Origin: Sequoia sempervirens
Lineage: Eukaryota > Streptophyta > Pinopsida > Cupressales > Cupressaceae
Length of the DNA stretch: 64,000 nucleotides
NCBI GenBank assembly: GCA_007258455.2
Contig: VDFB02252616.1
Span: 119,262,552-119,326,551 of the forward strand
Direction of reading: 5' to 3'
In this document: positions 1 to 13,130 of the stretch, in pieces
Layout: every line of letters starts with the position of its first letter
Numbering within the stretch: position 1 is the first letter of the stretch
Notes under the pieces: model-generated
Databases searched by the model: none
What the model saw: the letters and a program-made list of their open reading frames with translations, nothing else
Told to the model about the DNA's origin: nothing
Position numbers and translations under genes: made by a program

Positions 1-1672
1 GATTACTAGGGTCAACTAGGGTAGATGGTATTGAGACATTGAGGGTAGAGGGACGTAGAGGGTTTAACGATTTATGGTTTAGGGTATTGGGTGGAGGGTA
101 TATGGTTCAGGGATTAGGGTTGAAGGTATAGGGTTGAGGGATTAGGGTAGAGAGGGATGGATGGATTAAGGTTTGAGGTATTAAGGGTTGAGGGTTGAGG
201 GATTAGGGTAGAGAGTAATTTACTTGGGTTTAAGGGTTTACGGGTTGAGGGATTAGGGTTGAGGGATTAGGGTCGAGGGTATAAGAGGGTATGTATTGGC
301 TGGTTGAGGGTAGAGGGATGTAGAGGGTTTAATGGTTTAGGGTTTAGGGTATAGGTCGGTTGAGGAATTAGGGTTGAGGGTAGAGGGTAGAAGGTTTAAG
401 GCCGGTTTAGGGTTTAAGGGTTGAGGGTAGAGGGTTTAGTGTATAGCTAGGACATTTGAGGGTATATGGTTGAAGGTCGATTAGGGTTGAGGTTCCAATG
501 TAAAGGGTAGATGGTATATATAGGTGTTTACTAGGGTTTAGGGTTGAGGGATTAAGGGTTGAGGGTTGAGGGATTAAGGGTTGAGGGTAGAGGGTTGAGG
601 GTTTAAGGTTGAGGGTAGAGGGTTGAGGTTGGTATATGGTTGAGGGATTAGGGTTGAGGGTACGTATATGGTACGTACGTTGAGGGATTAGGGTTGAGGG
701 TCCAAAATTGTATAGGGTAGAGGGTATAATAGGGGTTGAGGGATTAGGGTTTGACTAGGGTAGAGGGTAGAGGGTAGAGGGTAGAGGGTTGAGTGTTAAT
801 TAAGGGTTGAGGGATATTTAAGGGTTGAGGGTTGAGGGATTAGGGTAGAGAGTTTAGTAATTGAGTTTAAGGGTTTAATTAGGGTTGAGGGATTAGGGTC
901 AAGGGTACTAGAGGGTATATGGTTCAAGGATTAGGGTTTAGGGTCCAAAGTATATACAAGTTTAAGGGTTTAGGGTTGAGGGACATTAAGGGTTGAGGGT
1001 AGAGGGTTTAGGGTATAGCTAGGATGTTTGAGGGTATAATATGGTTGAAGGTTGATTAGGGACATTGAAGTTCCAATGTAGAGGATAGAGGGTATAGGGG
1101 TTGAGGATACTTGAGGGTTTAAGGGTTGAGGGTTGAGGGTTGAGAATTGAGGGTTGAGGGTTTAATGTATAAGGTAGATCAGAGGGACGTAGAGGGTATA
1201 AGAGGGTTTAAGGGTTAAGGCTTGAGGGTTTAAGGTTGATGGTAGAGGGTTGAGGGTCCAATGTAGAGGGTAGAGGGTATAGGGGTTGAGACTGGATTAG
1301 GGTTTAACTAGGGTTGAGGGTTGAGGGTAGAGGGTTGAGGGATTAGGGTAGAGAGTTTAGTAATTGGGTTTAAGGGTTTAACTAGGGTTGAGGGATTAGG
1401 GTTGAGGGTAGAGGGTATAATATGGTTCAAGGATTAGGGTTTAAGGTTGAGGGTAGAGGGTTGAGGGTATATTGTTGATAGATTAGGGTTGAGGGTCTAA
1501 TATTGTATAGGCCGGTAGAAGGTATAGGGGTTGAGGGTACGTATATGGTTGAGGGATTAGGGTTGAGGGTCCAATGTATAGGGTAGAGGGTATAGGGGTT
1601 ATGAGGGATTAGTTTTTAACTAGGGTTGAGGGTTTAGGGTAGAGTGTAGAGGGTTAATTAAGGGTTTAATGT
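1..1672 (+). repeat. Degenerate telomere-like G-rich array
   Basis: The stretch consists almost entirely of 7-8-base units ending in AGGG: TTGAGGG, TAGAGGG, ATTAGGG, TTTAAGGG and a few canonical plant TTTAGGG. A longer pattern is superimposed: the block GGTTGAGGGATTAGGGTAGA recurs near 193, 830 and 1333. A second block, around GTATAGCTAGGA, recurs near 431 and 1012. The G-rich strand is the plus strand, so a chromosome end would lie to the right, where 62 kb of transposon DNA follows. I therefore read it as an interstitial telomere-like satellite, not a terminus. The array continues past the left edge. Confidence 0.85.
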
Positions 1673-3071
1673 ATTTTTCTCCAATTTTTTGAAAAAGTTG
1701 GCACTATTTATCAAGATGGTGCTATATATTTTATGCTGAAGGTGTATCCTATTGGAAGAAGACAACATGAAACTGCCAATTGATGGTTGATATCAGACTG
1801 CCGACCCTTGAAACTGTTTGGTCCATTGATACCCTTTTCTTGATTTTATTACATTATAATAATACTTTACTTGTAAAAGCTTGTCTTGCATTGCATAATA
1901 TCTTATACGGATTGCATATAATTTATTTCTGCGCATGGTTAAAGTATTTTTATTCTACTTTTTTACAGGCATGTGAATATTATTTGTTTTGCGAGCCCTA
2001 AATTACCAAGTGCTAGATGAAATTACTTTTTATTCTACTAAATTGACTATTCTATCATTTTACTCCTTGCTTGGTATAAATTGGAAAACCACTTGGTTAA
2101 CAAAATACTCTATGCATATACATATTGCTTTTTTTAAGTATTTAATTATAAGGATTGTACTATTTTTTTTGGTATTTAATTATAAGGATTTGTCTTCTTT
2201 TTATTTCCTTTTCCATTTTAAATTTTTGAACAGGTTATCAGTTGTTTAAGTCATGAGTTTAGCCATTAAAATTGTTCTTTTTACCAGCCCCGAGTTCTAA
2301 GTTAGTCAGTCATCACGTATGGTTAATCGTTTAAATGCTCCCTATAGTCGGGCCATAATATTTTTCAATTGACTTATGTTTAAGCCATCTCGCATAAGGT
2401 GATTCAAAGGAGTGCAGTAAGGCGGTAAAAAAAGAAGAAGATAAAGCATACACTGCTATACTGCCAGGAGGGTGAGCAACATATGCGGTAGAGCAATGTA
2501 CACTGCAACCCCACAACAAGAAGTCTTGAGCAAGGTGGTAGAGTGGTAAGCATGGAAGAAAAGTGGACACCACAATACCGTGTGAGGTGGATAATATGGT
2601 TACATTAGAGCGGTATACACCGCAACCCCATAGTAAGAGGTCTTAAGAAAGGTGGTAGTGTGGTAAACATCAAAATGGAAAGGGAAAAAAACTACCGTAC
2701 CATAGAGGGTATAAGAAGAGATAATGGTAGTGCGTTAATCGTGGCATCATTACAAGTTACAACAATAAATTCCCTCACACATGCTTCAAAATTAATTTCA
2801 AGGATTTGAGCTTGTTGGGAAACTATCTGGCGAAGAATTGGCATTAATACTGATATGACTAAATACCGCACCCTCAAAAGCAAGTGAATTTTCCTAAGAC
2901 TGTGCTCAGTTGAAATGCATTGTTGTGGACAGAGATGAGGACGCTGAGAAAAGAAGCTCTATAAATGATGAGCACTCGAGTAAGTGCAAAAATAACCCTT
3001 TGAAGAAGCTTGATTGGTGCATTATTTGCTAGAGCTTTGTTATTTGAAGTCATATTAGGAAAATTTGAAAT
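1673..3071. other. AT-rich spacer, no gene seen
   Basis: Only short open frames without recognisable motifs are present. A change in composition after about 2330 introduces purine-rich sequence, which contains the 117-bp period repeat listed separately. Confidence 0.6.
2484..2690. repeat. Imperfect 117-bp tandem duplication
   Basis: The block around GCAACCCCA (from about 2504), followed by AAGAAGTCTTGAGCAAGGTGG, is repeated with substitutions from about 2621. The spacing is 117 bp. No coding frame spans both copies. Confidence 0.6.
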
Positions 3072-6000
3072 ATGCCTCCTAAAAGAAAACAATTGAAAGT
3101 AAAAAAAATTAAGGCCAAAATTAAGGAAGAAGAACCTAAGGTAAAGAAGAGACCACTCTACCAGTCTATATTAGATATACTTCTAGGATCAACCAAGGAG
3201 GGAAATAAGAAATTTCTCGTAGAAACTACACAAGGTTGTAGGGATGCTCTCATTCCCAAATCTGGGTGGGACTTATTTTGGTATTTTTATAGTAAGAGAA
3301 ATGGGAAGATTCCAATGTCAAACCCTTGGATGTTGGATTTAGCAAAGTTGATTGTCCTGAATGTGTTTATTGATGTGGAGTTTATCAGATTACTAGCCAA
3401 GCATTATCACTCTACAACCAATATAGTAAGGTTTCCAAATGGCTCAATATTGAGAGAGGTAACTAGAGCTGCTATCATTGAGTGTTTTGGAAAACCTACA
3501 GAAGAGCGAGGAAGATTATAAGAGGTTAAGAAGAATTTATAGAAGTGATGAGCTAACCCTATATATGAAAAGAGGCATTAGTAACAAAATGATTCCCATT
3601 TCTACTTCCAATATTGAACCATTCACTATGACAGATCTTCAATATTATTTTGTGAATACATATCTAGCTCTGTGCCAAGTACTAGGGGTGGATGCTCAAG
3701 ATAAAATGCCAATAAGCCTGATGATGATGGCCATGAGAATTAAAAACCTTAAGACTAATATTGAGTATGACTTTGCTTCATACCTTAAGGGGGAATTGAA
3801 TGATGAAATCTCACAAGTCATAGAGGATAGAGCACCGATTACATTCAAACATTATTCCTTATTGTGCCATTTGATACTATACCAGAATCAGGACCATTGG
3901 ACTAAATGAATGGACTTGGCTACAATGGATGAGCAAATAAATGCCACAACTATCTAGAAGTGGTGCTATATTTGGGATAGTCGGTGCAAGAATTCAAGCT
4001 TTGCTATATTCTATGAAGACTTTGTGCACAAAATCCTTCAAGTTCTTGGTTATTCAATTCCAAGATTGCCAAAAAAAATGCAAAAATTGTTAAGACCTTT
4101 GGCCCTGAGATAGGAACAGGGTCACACACATAATTTTGGTGATTGGTTCTTTTTCCTAGAAGTTACAATAATAAGAATCTATGGCTGCCCTACTGCTCCA
4201 CACACATACTGCCAAAGTTCATGCCCCTCAGATTAGAATTTCTTGAATTTATGTGGAAAATGATGTGGATGGAAAAGGATGTAATGCACAAACAAAAGAA
4301 GGGCACATTTCTGCCAAACTTAACTGAATGTGGAGATTGGATAGTAGGCTCAGATACACTAAAGGAGTTGCAATATTACTTGAAGTCAAGATATGTGTTG
4401 GATTCTGGAAAAGCAAGAGCATTTGACCCTAAAAATCATATGAATAACATAAGGAATAATCTTCTTACCAAAATGATAGTGGAACACGAGGAAGGTGTGA
4501 TAAGAAATTGCCTTACTTTTTCAGAGGCATCCCTCAGATAGAAGAAATTGCAAGTTATAATGAAGCTTGAAGGAAGGGAGAAGAAAAATGATAAAAGTTT
4601 CTTTGGCTATTTCGTTGAAGAAAAAGACCCCATTAGGAGGATCAATCAAATAATTGATAAATTTGAGGATTTATATGGTAAATATGCCTAGGTACATGGT
4701 GGTAAGATAACTACAAAGCACATCCTAGACACAACATCAGAGTCTCCCATGGAGCAATTACCTCCCATGGAGAAATTGCCTCCCAAGAGACAAAAGAAAT
4801 AGTGCATTGAGCCATTGGTACCTTATGAGGAGGGTGAAGGGGTGGGAGATACTGAAGATGTGGCCAATGCATTGCAATCATTAAAGGGTGATATTGAGGT
4901 TGATCAACCCATCCATGAGACTAGCACCCATAGGCATGAGGAAAGGATGGATGGTGCAGAAATAACAAGTGCAAAGATACATGAAGATGAGAGAGAAATT
5001 GTTTTGAGGAGGTTTATAGAGGATGATGAGTTCATCGAGACTCCAGAGTTTAGGGATTTTTGGACAAAGATGAAGATAAAAAAAATTGAAGAGAAAATGG
5101 AGTTAGATGAAGTGGGAATTAAAGAACCAGAAAAGAATCAAATGGTGGCACAGACCTTCAATGAATTGAGGGTTGAACACATTGACATTAGCCCTCAAAA
5201 GGCTAGAGAAATTATTTTGAAGAGTAACATGCTCATTTTTCCTAGGTTGGAATTAAAGAAAATGTTTTTGCTTGATCAAGTATGGGCTCAAGAAGATCCA
5301 ATGTTAGTTGCAGAGTTTGACTCTGATGAAGGAGTAAGTGGAATTGGGTATAAACCCAAAATTGAAACCTTGTTCATTTGGATGAAGCAAAAAAACACAC
5401 AAAAGCCTAAATTGTTGGATGTAATATAGGGAATGAAAGAGGTAGCAATGGTAAGAACAATACAGGACACCACCTCTTTGGAGGCAGCCACAATAACCAT
5501 GCACTCAACCATGCTCACTCATGCAATTGTTAAGGGATTAGAGGATAGATTAAAGGAGTATGAAAGGGAACAAAAGTTATTAAATGATGAAGTTAATAAA
5601 CTATTTATGGAGAATGTCAAATTGAAAGAACAGTTACAAGAAGTAGGAACTTCACAAAGAAAGGAGATAGTGTTATATAAGCCTCCTAGTGCTCCATTAA
5701 ATATTGTACAGAGCATTCCGTCCGAGCAAGAAAAGACTCCTAAGAAGGAAGTAGATGAAATGAAGGAGGCTCAGGATGAAGTAAAAAGGAAAGTTTCTAA
5801 AGTTATGGAAAAGATTCTCGAGTACAAAATAAAGTTGGTTATTGATAAATCAGATAGTGTGCATGATAGTTATAAATCACTTCGGCGAGCAATTGATCAA
5901 ATAAAAGCACATATGCTTGTATTGGACCCCCTATTTCAAAGGTGGTAGCCTATTTACCACACTCTATATAAGTTATGCAGAGTTCTACAAAGAATTCCTG

Positions 6001-6593
6001 ATGCTCCTACAACATTAAAACTAACTGAGCAAACATTAAAAGTGATTGTTGTTGAATTTCAATATACACAAGGGGAGGATAAGAGGATTGTGGCACAAAT
6101 GGATTCATTCCATACCTTAAAACAATGGTATATATCAGAAATTATGAAAGATGATGGTCAAGTAAAATACTTGGATGAATGGAAGAAGGAATTTGGTTAG
6201 GTTATTCATAAGTGTTTAACCCATGTTCAGGGGGATAGTGACACTGGTCTTCACATAATCAATTTGATCATGGATGGATTGATTGCTCTTGATGCTAGAT
6301 ATCTAAAATTTGTCAATGATACAAAGGCACTACTAGATAGTCGATGGTAGACACATCTTGCAAACATGCCAAAGATCCAGGAATATCAGTGGCCATTAGA
6401 TTTTACGGTGTATCAATGGTAAGAGAAGTATTTGACTTTAGATGAGTAGGTCACTAAGGAGAGGGAATCTGGATGTCTATCATGGAGAGGAAATCTTTTC
6501 CAAATTGATGATCACGGGATTTCTACATTGATTAAAGGAAACATATGTCTAAAGTGTCTTAAGCCTTATTATTTCTTCAATTATGCAAATTAA
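3072..6593 (+). pseudogene. Broken large ORF of unknown family
   Basis: I do not recognise this family. It starts at 3072 with a lysine-rich N terminus (MPPKRKQLKVKK) in frame 3. It shifts to frame 1 at about 3500-3513 and returns to frame 3 before 4143. It then stays in frame 3 to about 6593, broken only by isolated stops (for example 4539, 5427, 5946, 6198, all TAG or similar). Read through, it is one protein of roughly 1,100 codons. Residues encoded by 4815-5948 are acidic and rich in Lys and Glu, with a heptad-like coiled-coil stretch near 5520-5650. No reverse transcriptase, integrase or zinc knuckle is visible. It may be the extra ORF of a non-autonomous LTR element, because a TATA-box region follows directly. 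A host pseudogene is the alternative. Confidence 0.55.
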
Positions 6594-7050
6594 TTAGTTG
6601 TTAGTAAAAGAAGTAGTTTTGAAGGGTCATCTATTTTTGTAAAAGGCTTGAAGCTTGTTGCTTCCTATATAAATAGGAAACCAAGGCCAATTTTGAGAGG
6701 ATCATCATATCATATTCCATTTTCATTTCCATTAGAGTAGGCATTAGTAAGAAGATAGATTGCACATTCCACCCATCCATATCGTATCACAAACTTCTGC
6801 TATAAATGTATATATATTTGAAACAGCATAATGGAGAAGATTGCTTGTAATTGGTAATCTATTTTGGTGTTCAATTGTTGTGTTAAATTTCATGCTTATC
6901 TATTACTGTGTTGTCTCCAAAGTGGTTTCTTCAAGTTATTTAAATTCATAAGATTTATTAGGGCACATTTGTTGTTATTGTGTGATTATTTTGAGCTTCT
7001 GAATGAAATAGAACTGTAGATGCATAAAAATGTCCTCATAATCATTTTAT
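6594..7050 (+). promoter_or_regulatory. TATA-box region, possible LTR
   Basis: TATATAAATA lies at 6666-6675, inside a perfect 7-base inverted repeat (TTCCTAT, 4-base loop, ATAGGAA; 6662-6679). Its place just after the broken ORF, followed by non-coding AT-rich sequence, would fit a 3' LTR. I found no second copy to prove it. Confidence 0.3.
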
Positions 7051-7560
7051 CCATTGCATATTTCATTTAATCATCCACATAATCATATCACCATATTCAT
7101 TAAATCATTTAAATTATTTATCATTTATCCATTAAATCATTTATAAGCATTCATTCATATTATTTAATCATTTATCGTTTATCCATTAAATCATTTATAA
7201 GCATTCATTCATATTATTTAATCATTTATCGTTTATCCATTAAATCATTTATAAGCATTCATTCATATCATTTAATCATTTAAATCATTTATCATTTATC
7301 CATTAAAATATTATAAGCATTTATTCATAAACATAATCGATTTACATAATCAATTAGTTACTTATCCATTATTTATCTATTTTCATAATTAATTATCCCA
7401 TTTCATAAATATTTATTGTTTCACTAATCATCAACATATTCATCAATCATTTAACCATTTCATAAATCTATTAATTCATCCATTTGCATAAATCCATTAA
7501 TTTATCCATTTGCATTAATCATTAAAATGCATTCATATATTTCATTAAATAATTTAAAAT
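7051..7560. repeat. AT-rich tandem repeat, 54-bp unit
   Basis: The block is built from ATTTAATCATTT, ATCCATTAAAT and GCATTCATTCATAT motifs. A clear 54-bp unit begins CATTTATCGTTTATCC and is repeated at 7169, 7223 and 7277. A first 47-bp copy at 7122 lacks 7 bases. Flanking sequence to 7560 is the same simple vocabulary, more scrambled. Confidence 0.75.
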
Positions 7561-8493
7561 TCATAAATCAACTTCCATGAAATTAGCTCAAAATTGCACA
7601 TTTTGAGCTTCCAAACATGAAACATGGCATAAATAACTCCACTCATTTCTCATTTCTCATTTTCACATTAGGCATTCATCTATAAAAACCACCTCCTTCT
7701 CACTTTTTGAGAGACACAAATTGCAATCTTATTCTAATCTCATCCAATTCTGTAGAGCTTCTTGTGAGCTTTTGCTTGTAAAATCTGAGAGCAAATGCAA
7801 GATATTGTGGAAGAGGATAACAATGGAGTGAATTTCTTGTGAATTCATATGGGTTTTTCATAGTTTAGTTTTGTTATTGTATATGTTTTCATTTTAGAGA
7901 AACTTCATTGATGTCATGTTGAAAAGTTGATTTGGGTTTATAGATTTAATCATTTAGCTCTTTCAATTTTTCAACATTCACAAGAACATCTTATTATTAG
8001 AGATTCTCGATGACTGTGTTATCATTCTATATTTTTTCTTATGCTTTCCATACTTATTTCTTCTTATTTTTAAATGAATATCAGTTATTGAGCCTCAATA
8101 CTGTGCTTATGTGAATGAATATGCTAATACATTAAAGTATTTACTGTGGATGTTTTCAGTTACATGTTCAAAATTATGTTCAACATAAAAATGGAAACTA
8201 TTTAAAAATAATAAAGTTAACAAAGTTGCTTATTTAAATACTTGTAAGTTACGTGCATTAATATTTTATTAACTTTTGTGTCTTCACGAACACGTGTTGA
8301 TACAAAATGAATGGAAGAAGCATCCAAGTAATTGTAATTTTTTATGCCAACAATTCATACCAAATATTGAATAATTTAAGGATATTACAATAAGTAATTT
8401 GTATCGACACAAATAATATTACTAAAGCATTTCAAAGTTTGGGCCATAAGAATCATCCTTTTTTAAACATGGATTGCAAAAAATTCTAAAAAT
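7561..8493. other. Spacer with a candidate TATA box
   Basis: TATAAAAACC at 7681-7690 is followed by a pyrimidine-rich leader, resembling the promoter part of an LTR or the 5' end of a gene. No supported coding frame follows. The rest is AT-rich with nothing I can name. Confidence 0.3.
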
Positions 8494-10355
8494 TTAGAAG
8501 TCTTGGTCATTAACATTATTGTCTGCTACAATGTCATCCAGTGTATCATTGCCAATGTTTATATGTTCTTTCAAGTATTTAATATTATCATCATCCTCAT
8601 CTTGACTTGCATCATCTTCATCATCATTGAAATTTGATTGTACACCATCTATATTGTTAGCAAATGTATTTCGATCATCATTTTCTATACCATCCATATT
8701 GTTGTCTTCCATAACATCATCTAACTTTGGATTGTTGTCTTCTTGTGCCTGAACATAACCATCTTCAACATCATCATGGATGTCAATTTCTTAAATGTTC
8801 ACTAATACCTCTCTCCCATTTTGTTCACCATCATTGTTTTGCTTAGTATCCACTAATGTTTCGTCAAATACATGCCTTAATCTTGGATCATAATGTATGA
8901 AAAATATCCATTTCGGGTCCAAAATATCTTCATAGAAAAATACCTGCACATGAATGAAATACATATATTAGACGTATGTTATAACAATTTTATTGATTAA
9001 TAAACACATGTATATATTCACAATAAACTATGAATCAATAGATTAATGATAACTACTGCTTCTTGTTTGAGTTAAAGAAATACCTGCTCACAATGAATTG
9101 GTAGAACATAAGGCTCCTTATCCTCCAGTAGGAAGCATGAGGAATCTATAGAAAACAATCCACTATGGGTATTGTGTCTTTGTGTCCTCTCAGATGCTTC
9201 ATACCATCTACACTTAAAAATATAACATTTAAAAGAGTGATAATCCAACTCAATAATTTCTTGTATTTTCCCAACATATTGTAGATTCCCTTCAATTATA
9301 TTCTTATCTTTTGAGCTTGATTGACTGGATTGCTTGAAGCCAACCATGATGCCACAATCAAAGGATTGTCTATTTACATCTACACTTTCTACACGCTGAT
9401 GTCGACCATATGCCCACATTGTTGGATATTTCCTCGCTTGTGAAAGACCATTTATTTAATTGAAAATAAATATAATGACGAATATTGAAATAGTTATAGT
9501 GTCAAAATTGTAAGGAAACAACATTTTGTAAAATTCCAACTGTACCTTTCTTTCACAACCTCTAGACATTGTGATTTCATCTTTTGTTATGTCTAAATCT
9601 ATACTTGCATCTTCTATTTGATTTTGAATTTTTTTAGTAACCCATTCTAGTGTGCAATATTTTCCCCATTCCCCAAGCAGAGTAGTGGGAAGTGGAGTAT
9701 TCTTTGGGTTCGATCTCTTAAACTGTCTCCTTGCTTCTAACACTTCTCTCTTTTTATCATACAGATCAATATATTTGTTCATAAAGTCCATGTGGTACAA
9801 AATGAACTTGTCGAGTATAGAACTTTCATCTACACCTATTACATGTCAACATGTTTATTTCAAACTCCAAATGTCATGCTATTAATTTGACATATAAATT
9901 ACATAGTAAATTAATGATTGCAAGAAAAACAACCACACTGATCGTGATTTTACTTACTAATTTCTACTTTAACACCATTATATTTTTTCTCCATCAATAA
10001 TATCTGCTACTCATTCTTCATCCCAAATGTGTGGCCAATCTTCACAATCCTTACCAAGAAATTCATGCAGGAAAAAATGCTTCATTCAATACATACCCTT
10101 TAGCCATGCAACCCTCTGGATGTGCCTTTTGTCAGACATATCTTTTAAGAGTTTTCATATACCTCTCAAAGAAAAACATCCACCTTGTTGATATGAAACC
10201 TTCCAACTTTCAATGCCATCAACTAGGTGTATAAGTAAGTGTACTTGTAGGTCCATGAAACTTGTAGGGAGCTCCTTCTCAAATACACATACAATTTCTG
10301 CAATTTCTTTCTTCCACTTTGAGACTTCAGATTCATGGATCTCCTTGGAGGTCAC
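8494..10355 (-). pseudogene. TNP2 C-terminal part (DUF4218, DUF4216, acidic tail)
   Basis: Block 10,155-10,355 carries FEKELPTSFMDLQVHLLIHLVD, the DUF4218 signature. Its continuation at 10,031-10,150 on the same strand reads KAHPEGCMAKGYVLNEA. Block 9,456-9,800 is a linker with LLGEWGKYCTLEWV. Block 9,072-9,419 matches DUF4216: FDCGIMVGFKQSSQSSS, then IIELDYHSFKCYIFKCRWY, ending in a QVFL-type strand. Block 8,494-8,712 is an Asp/Glu/Asn-rich tail, usual for this family. AG/GT dinucleotides separate several blocks, so some gaps are introns. Domain names are from memory of the family, not a search. Confidence 0.72.
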
Positions 10356-10795
10356 CCACCTAATATAAGAATAGTAAATTAGTATGAACCTTTAGTCATA
10401 AATTAAAATGCAATATAATATCTCTATGTCTCTCACACATGAACATTTCATATAACCACATACCTTGTAAATGCCGACAATCGACTTATGGCATTCCTTA
10501 AGTCAACTGTAAGACAAGAATCCCCCCTAATTGCCAATGGCATGATATGCTATCAAACACATTTATGAAAAGGTCATTAGTAATTTTTTCTCACACAACA
10601 AAATATCAAAATATATTTAGTACTTAATCAATGTTACCAATAAATGTTAAATGATGATATATAATACCTTCATTAAATTATGAAAATCACGTGTTTTAAA
10701 TCCTGTGATATGTCCATCAACTATAAAAGCTTTAGCCAATGATGACCCATAGCTAGTAGGTGTGCTTATTGAAAAAATGACATTTTTTAGTTGGT

Positions 10796-12905
10796 TTACC
10801 TCTTCTTTTTTTTCAAAATCCATGGAGCTTTTGCATATGTTTCATTTTCCTTGCTTGGCCACAAATGTTTTCTATCAAATTTGGTATGTGAAAGAGCAAT
10901 ATCTCTCCTTGAAGACAAGGTGTCCTCTTTACCTAATATATGTCGAAATATAGAATTTGGGACATTTTTGAAGATGTGCATAGGATCTAATAGGTGAGAT
11001 ATTAATAGATCCTTCCAGTAAGGGAGCTCATAAAATATGGATTTCCTTTTCATTCCTTTTGGCATATGAACTGCAACTTGTTCTGGTTCTTCAATTGAAT
11101 CACCTTGATAAAAAAAATCCTCCCAAGCTTTCAATTTAGCATCTTCATACTTCTTAAGCCAATCACCTAGACCCATAATCATGGGAGGGCCTCTATTTTC
11201 AACTTTTCCATCAAATTGATTCTTTTGGTGATTTCTAAACCTATGATCTAGTGGTAGAAAAACCCTGTTGTTTTCGTAAATAAATTTATGTAGATCTTTA
11301 GAATACCACCCTTGAAATTGTTCCGCACATCTTGGAAATGCAAATATCTCCTTTGTTTGAAGCCCTATAATTCAACAAGTAATGTTAATAACATAAAAAA
11401 AATTCGTATAAAACTAAGTATGAAAGTTGGGATGACAATAAATTATGAGTGTAAATACGTAAATATTTTATTTTACCAAAACAAACACCAAGTCCTGGGA
11501 AATCATGAATAGTCCACCATAGCACACCATACAACATGAAGGACCTATTTGATGGAGGACGTGATATGTCATACATTCTTATGCCTTTCCATAACAGTTG
11601 TGTCTAATCAATAAAAGGTGCAAGATAAACATCCATGTTTTTAACTTAATGTTTTCTTAGAACAATGAGAGTTAGCATAAGGTGCTCCTTTCTAACACTC
11701 ATCCATGGGGGAATATTGTATATGATCAATCCAACTGGCCAAACACTATAATTTGAGCTCAGGAAAGAGAATGGGAACACTCCATCAATTGCAAGACCAA
11801 ACTTGATACTACAGGGTCCATCTTTGAATTTTCTTGGCCATTTTTCCTCTATGTGTTTCATTTCTTTGGAGTCAATCGAAATTCACATGAATCCATCTTT
11901 ACTCCCGTTCTTTGCATGCCAATCCATCAATTGTGCAAGTGACTTGAAATGAAATATTAGTTGAAGTCTAGGTATAATTGGCATGTGACGTAAAACCTTC
12001 TTTGGAACTGTAGGACCTTGTACATCTCTACGGTATCTCTTCTCTTTGCATAGAGGGCATTTTACCTTGTTCCGATATTCATCTCTGTATAAAATGCAAT
12101 CATTTTTACATGAATGAATTTTCTTATATTCAATCCCCAACTCAACCAACAATACACACGCCTCTCTGCAAGTTGATGGCAACACATTATCTTCAGGGAA
12201 TATTTTAGTTTTTAGTACCCTATAAGATTTCCAAAGATTAAATCAATTGAATGTTTGACTTATGATGAACACGTTTGATATGTCAATCTATACTAGGACT
12301 ATTTATATACAATATATGGTTTTAAAATCCCCTTCAAGAAATATAAATGAAGTTGATGAATGTTTACGAATTGTGTACACTAATTGACATTGCAAAGTAA
12401 GAAATAGATTTTAACTCACTTCAGTAGGGTAGTGAATCCTTTGTCTGACCAACCAAATAGTGACTTGATTTCTAATAATATTAATGTGCATTCTATTTGT
12501 GAGGTTCTACTTGCACCTGATTTGAACACGGGTGTCTTCGCTGCTTGCTTGATGGAGTCTTTTAGGTTGTTATCATCAACATTACGTTGGTGGTAATTAC
12601 CTCTACTATCATTGTTATTATCACCCATATGATCATTATTGTCATCATTGTTTCCATCCCCAAAGAAACCTGTAAGCATTTCATTCAATCCTTCTTCATG
12701 CACTACATTTTCCCTATCATGATCATCATCATTAAGGCTAGGTGGCATCTCATCAGTGTATGCATATCTCACCAACTCTTCAAACTTGCTCTTTTCACCT
12801 TAGTATTGTTTAAAGGATGGTTTGGATCATCCCGTCCAAATCTTAATAACCCAGTTGGATCATGGGTATTAGTATGTGTTTCATCAACATCTTCTACCTA
12901 TCAAC
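10796..12905 (-). pseudogene. CACTA TNP2-type transposase core (Transposase_21)
   Basis: CACTA transposases act in the nucleus to cut the element at its terminal repeats. Pieces seen in order on the minus strand are: an N-terminal acidic, Asn/Asp-rich exon ending in FGWSDKGFTTLLK (12,416-12,905); the Cys-rich block with IHSCKNDCILYRDE and CPLCKEKRY, then PIIPRLQLIFH (11,883-12,235); IKFGLAIDGVFPF and a PPWMSV block (11,646-11,861); the LWWTIHDFPGLG block (11,385-11,576); and ELPYWKDLLISHLLDPMHIFKN (10,796-11,182). These match the family order. Frames change between blocks, partly at introns and partly by frameshifts, and the last block runs into poly-Lys. It is not functional as read. Confidence 0.8.
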
Positions 12906-13130
12906 AAATGTAAGCATTATTTAATGTTTTCCAACAATTGGATAAATCATAAATGTATCAATTTCAAAGAAATATAATCAAATATGACTTAAAAAATAAA
13001 AATATAAATTGTATGAACATATATACATCAATTGAATAATGGAACATTATTTTATAGACTACCTTTTTTATAAAATAATTTAAATAAAACACAATTTTGA
13101 CAACATAGTTTATAAAACATCAGTCCACAC

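Larger units (their letters stand above)
8494..12905 (-). mobile_element. Decayed CACTA (En/Spm) transposase unit
   Basis: The unit reads on the minus strand from 12,905 to 8,494. It holds the ordered parts of a plant CACTA TNP2 protein: the transposase core, then a DUF4218-like block, a DUF4216-like block and an acidic tail. Splice signals are still visible, for example donor GTGAGT near 12,410 and an AG acceptor near 12,230. I could not find convincing CACTA ends, and the usual N-terminal zinc-finger segment of TNP2 is absent. It lies in the same orientation as, and downstream of, the SET-domain gene, so both may belong to one larger element. Confidence 0.75.

Noticed and set aside
1..1672. 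A true chromosome end
   Set aside because: The G-rich strand runs 5'-3' toward the interior of the window and the units are strongly degenerate.
7122..7330. CRISPR-like array
   Set aside because: Units are contiguous AT-rich tandem repeats without unique spacers, in a eukaryotic sequence.
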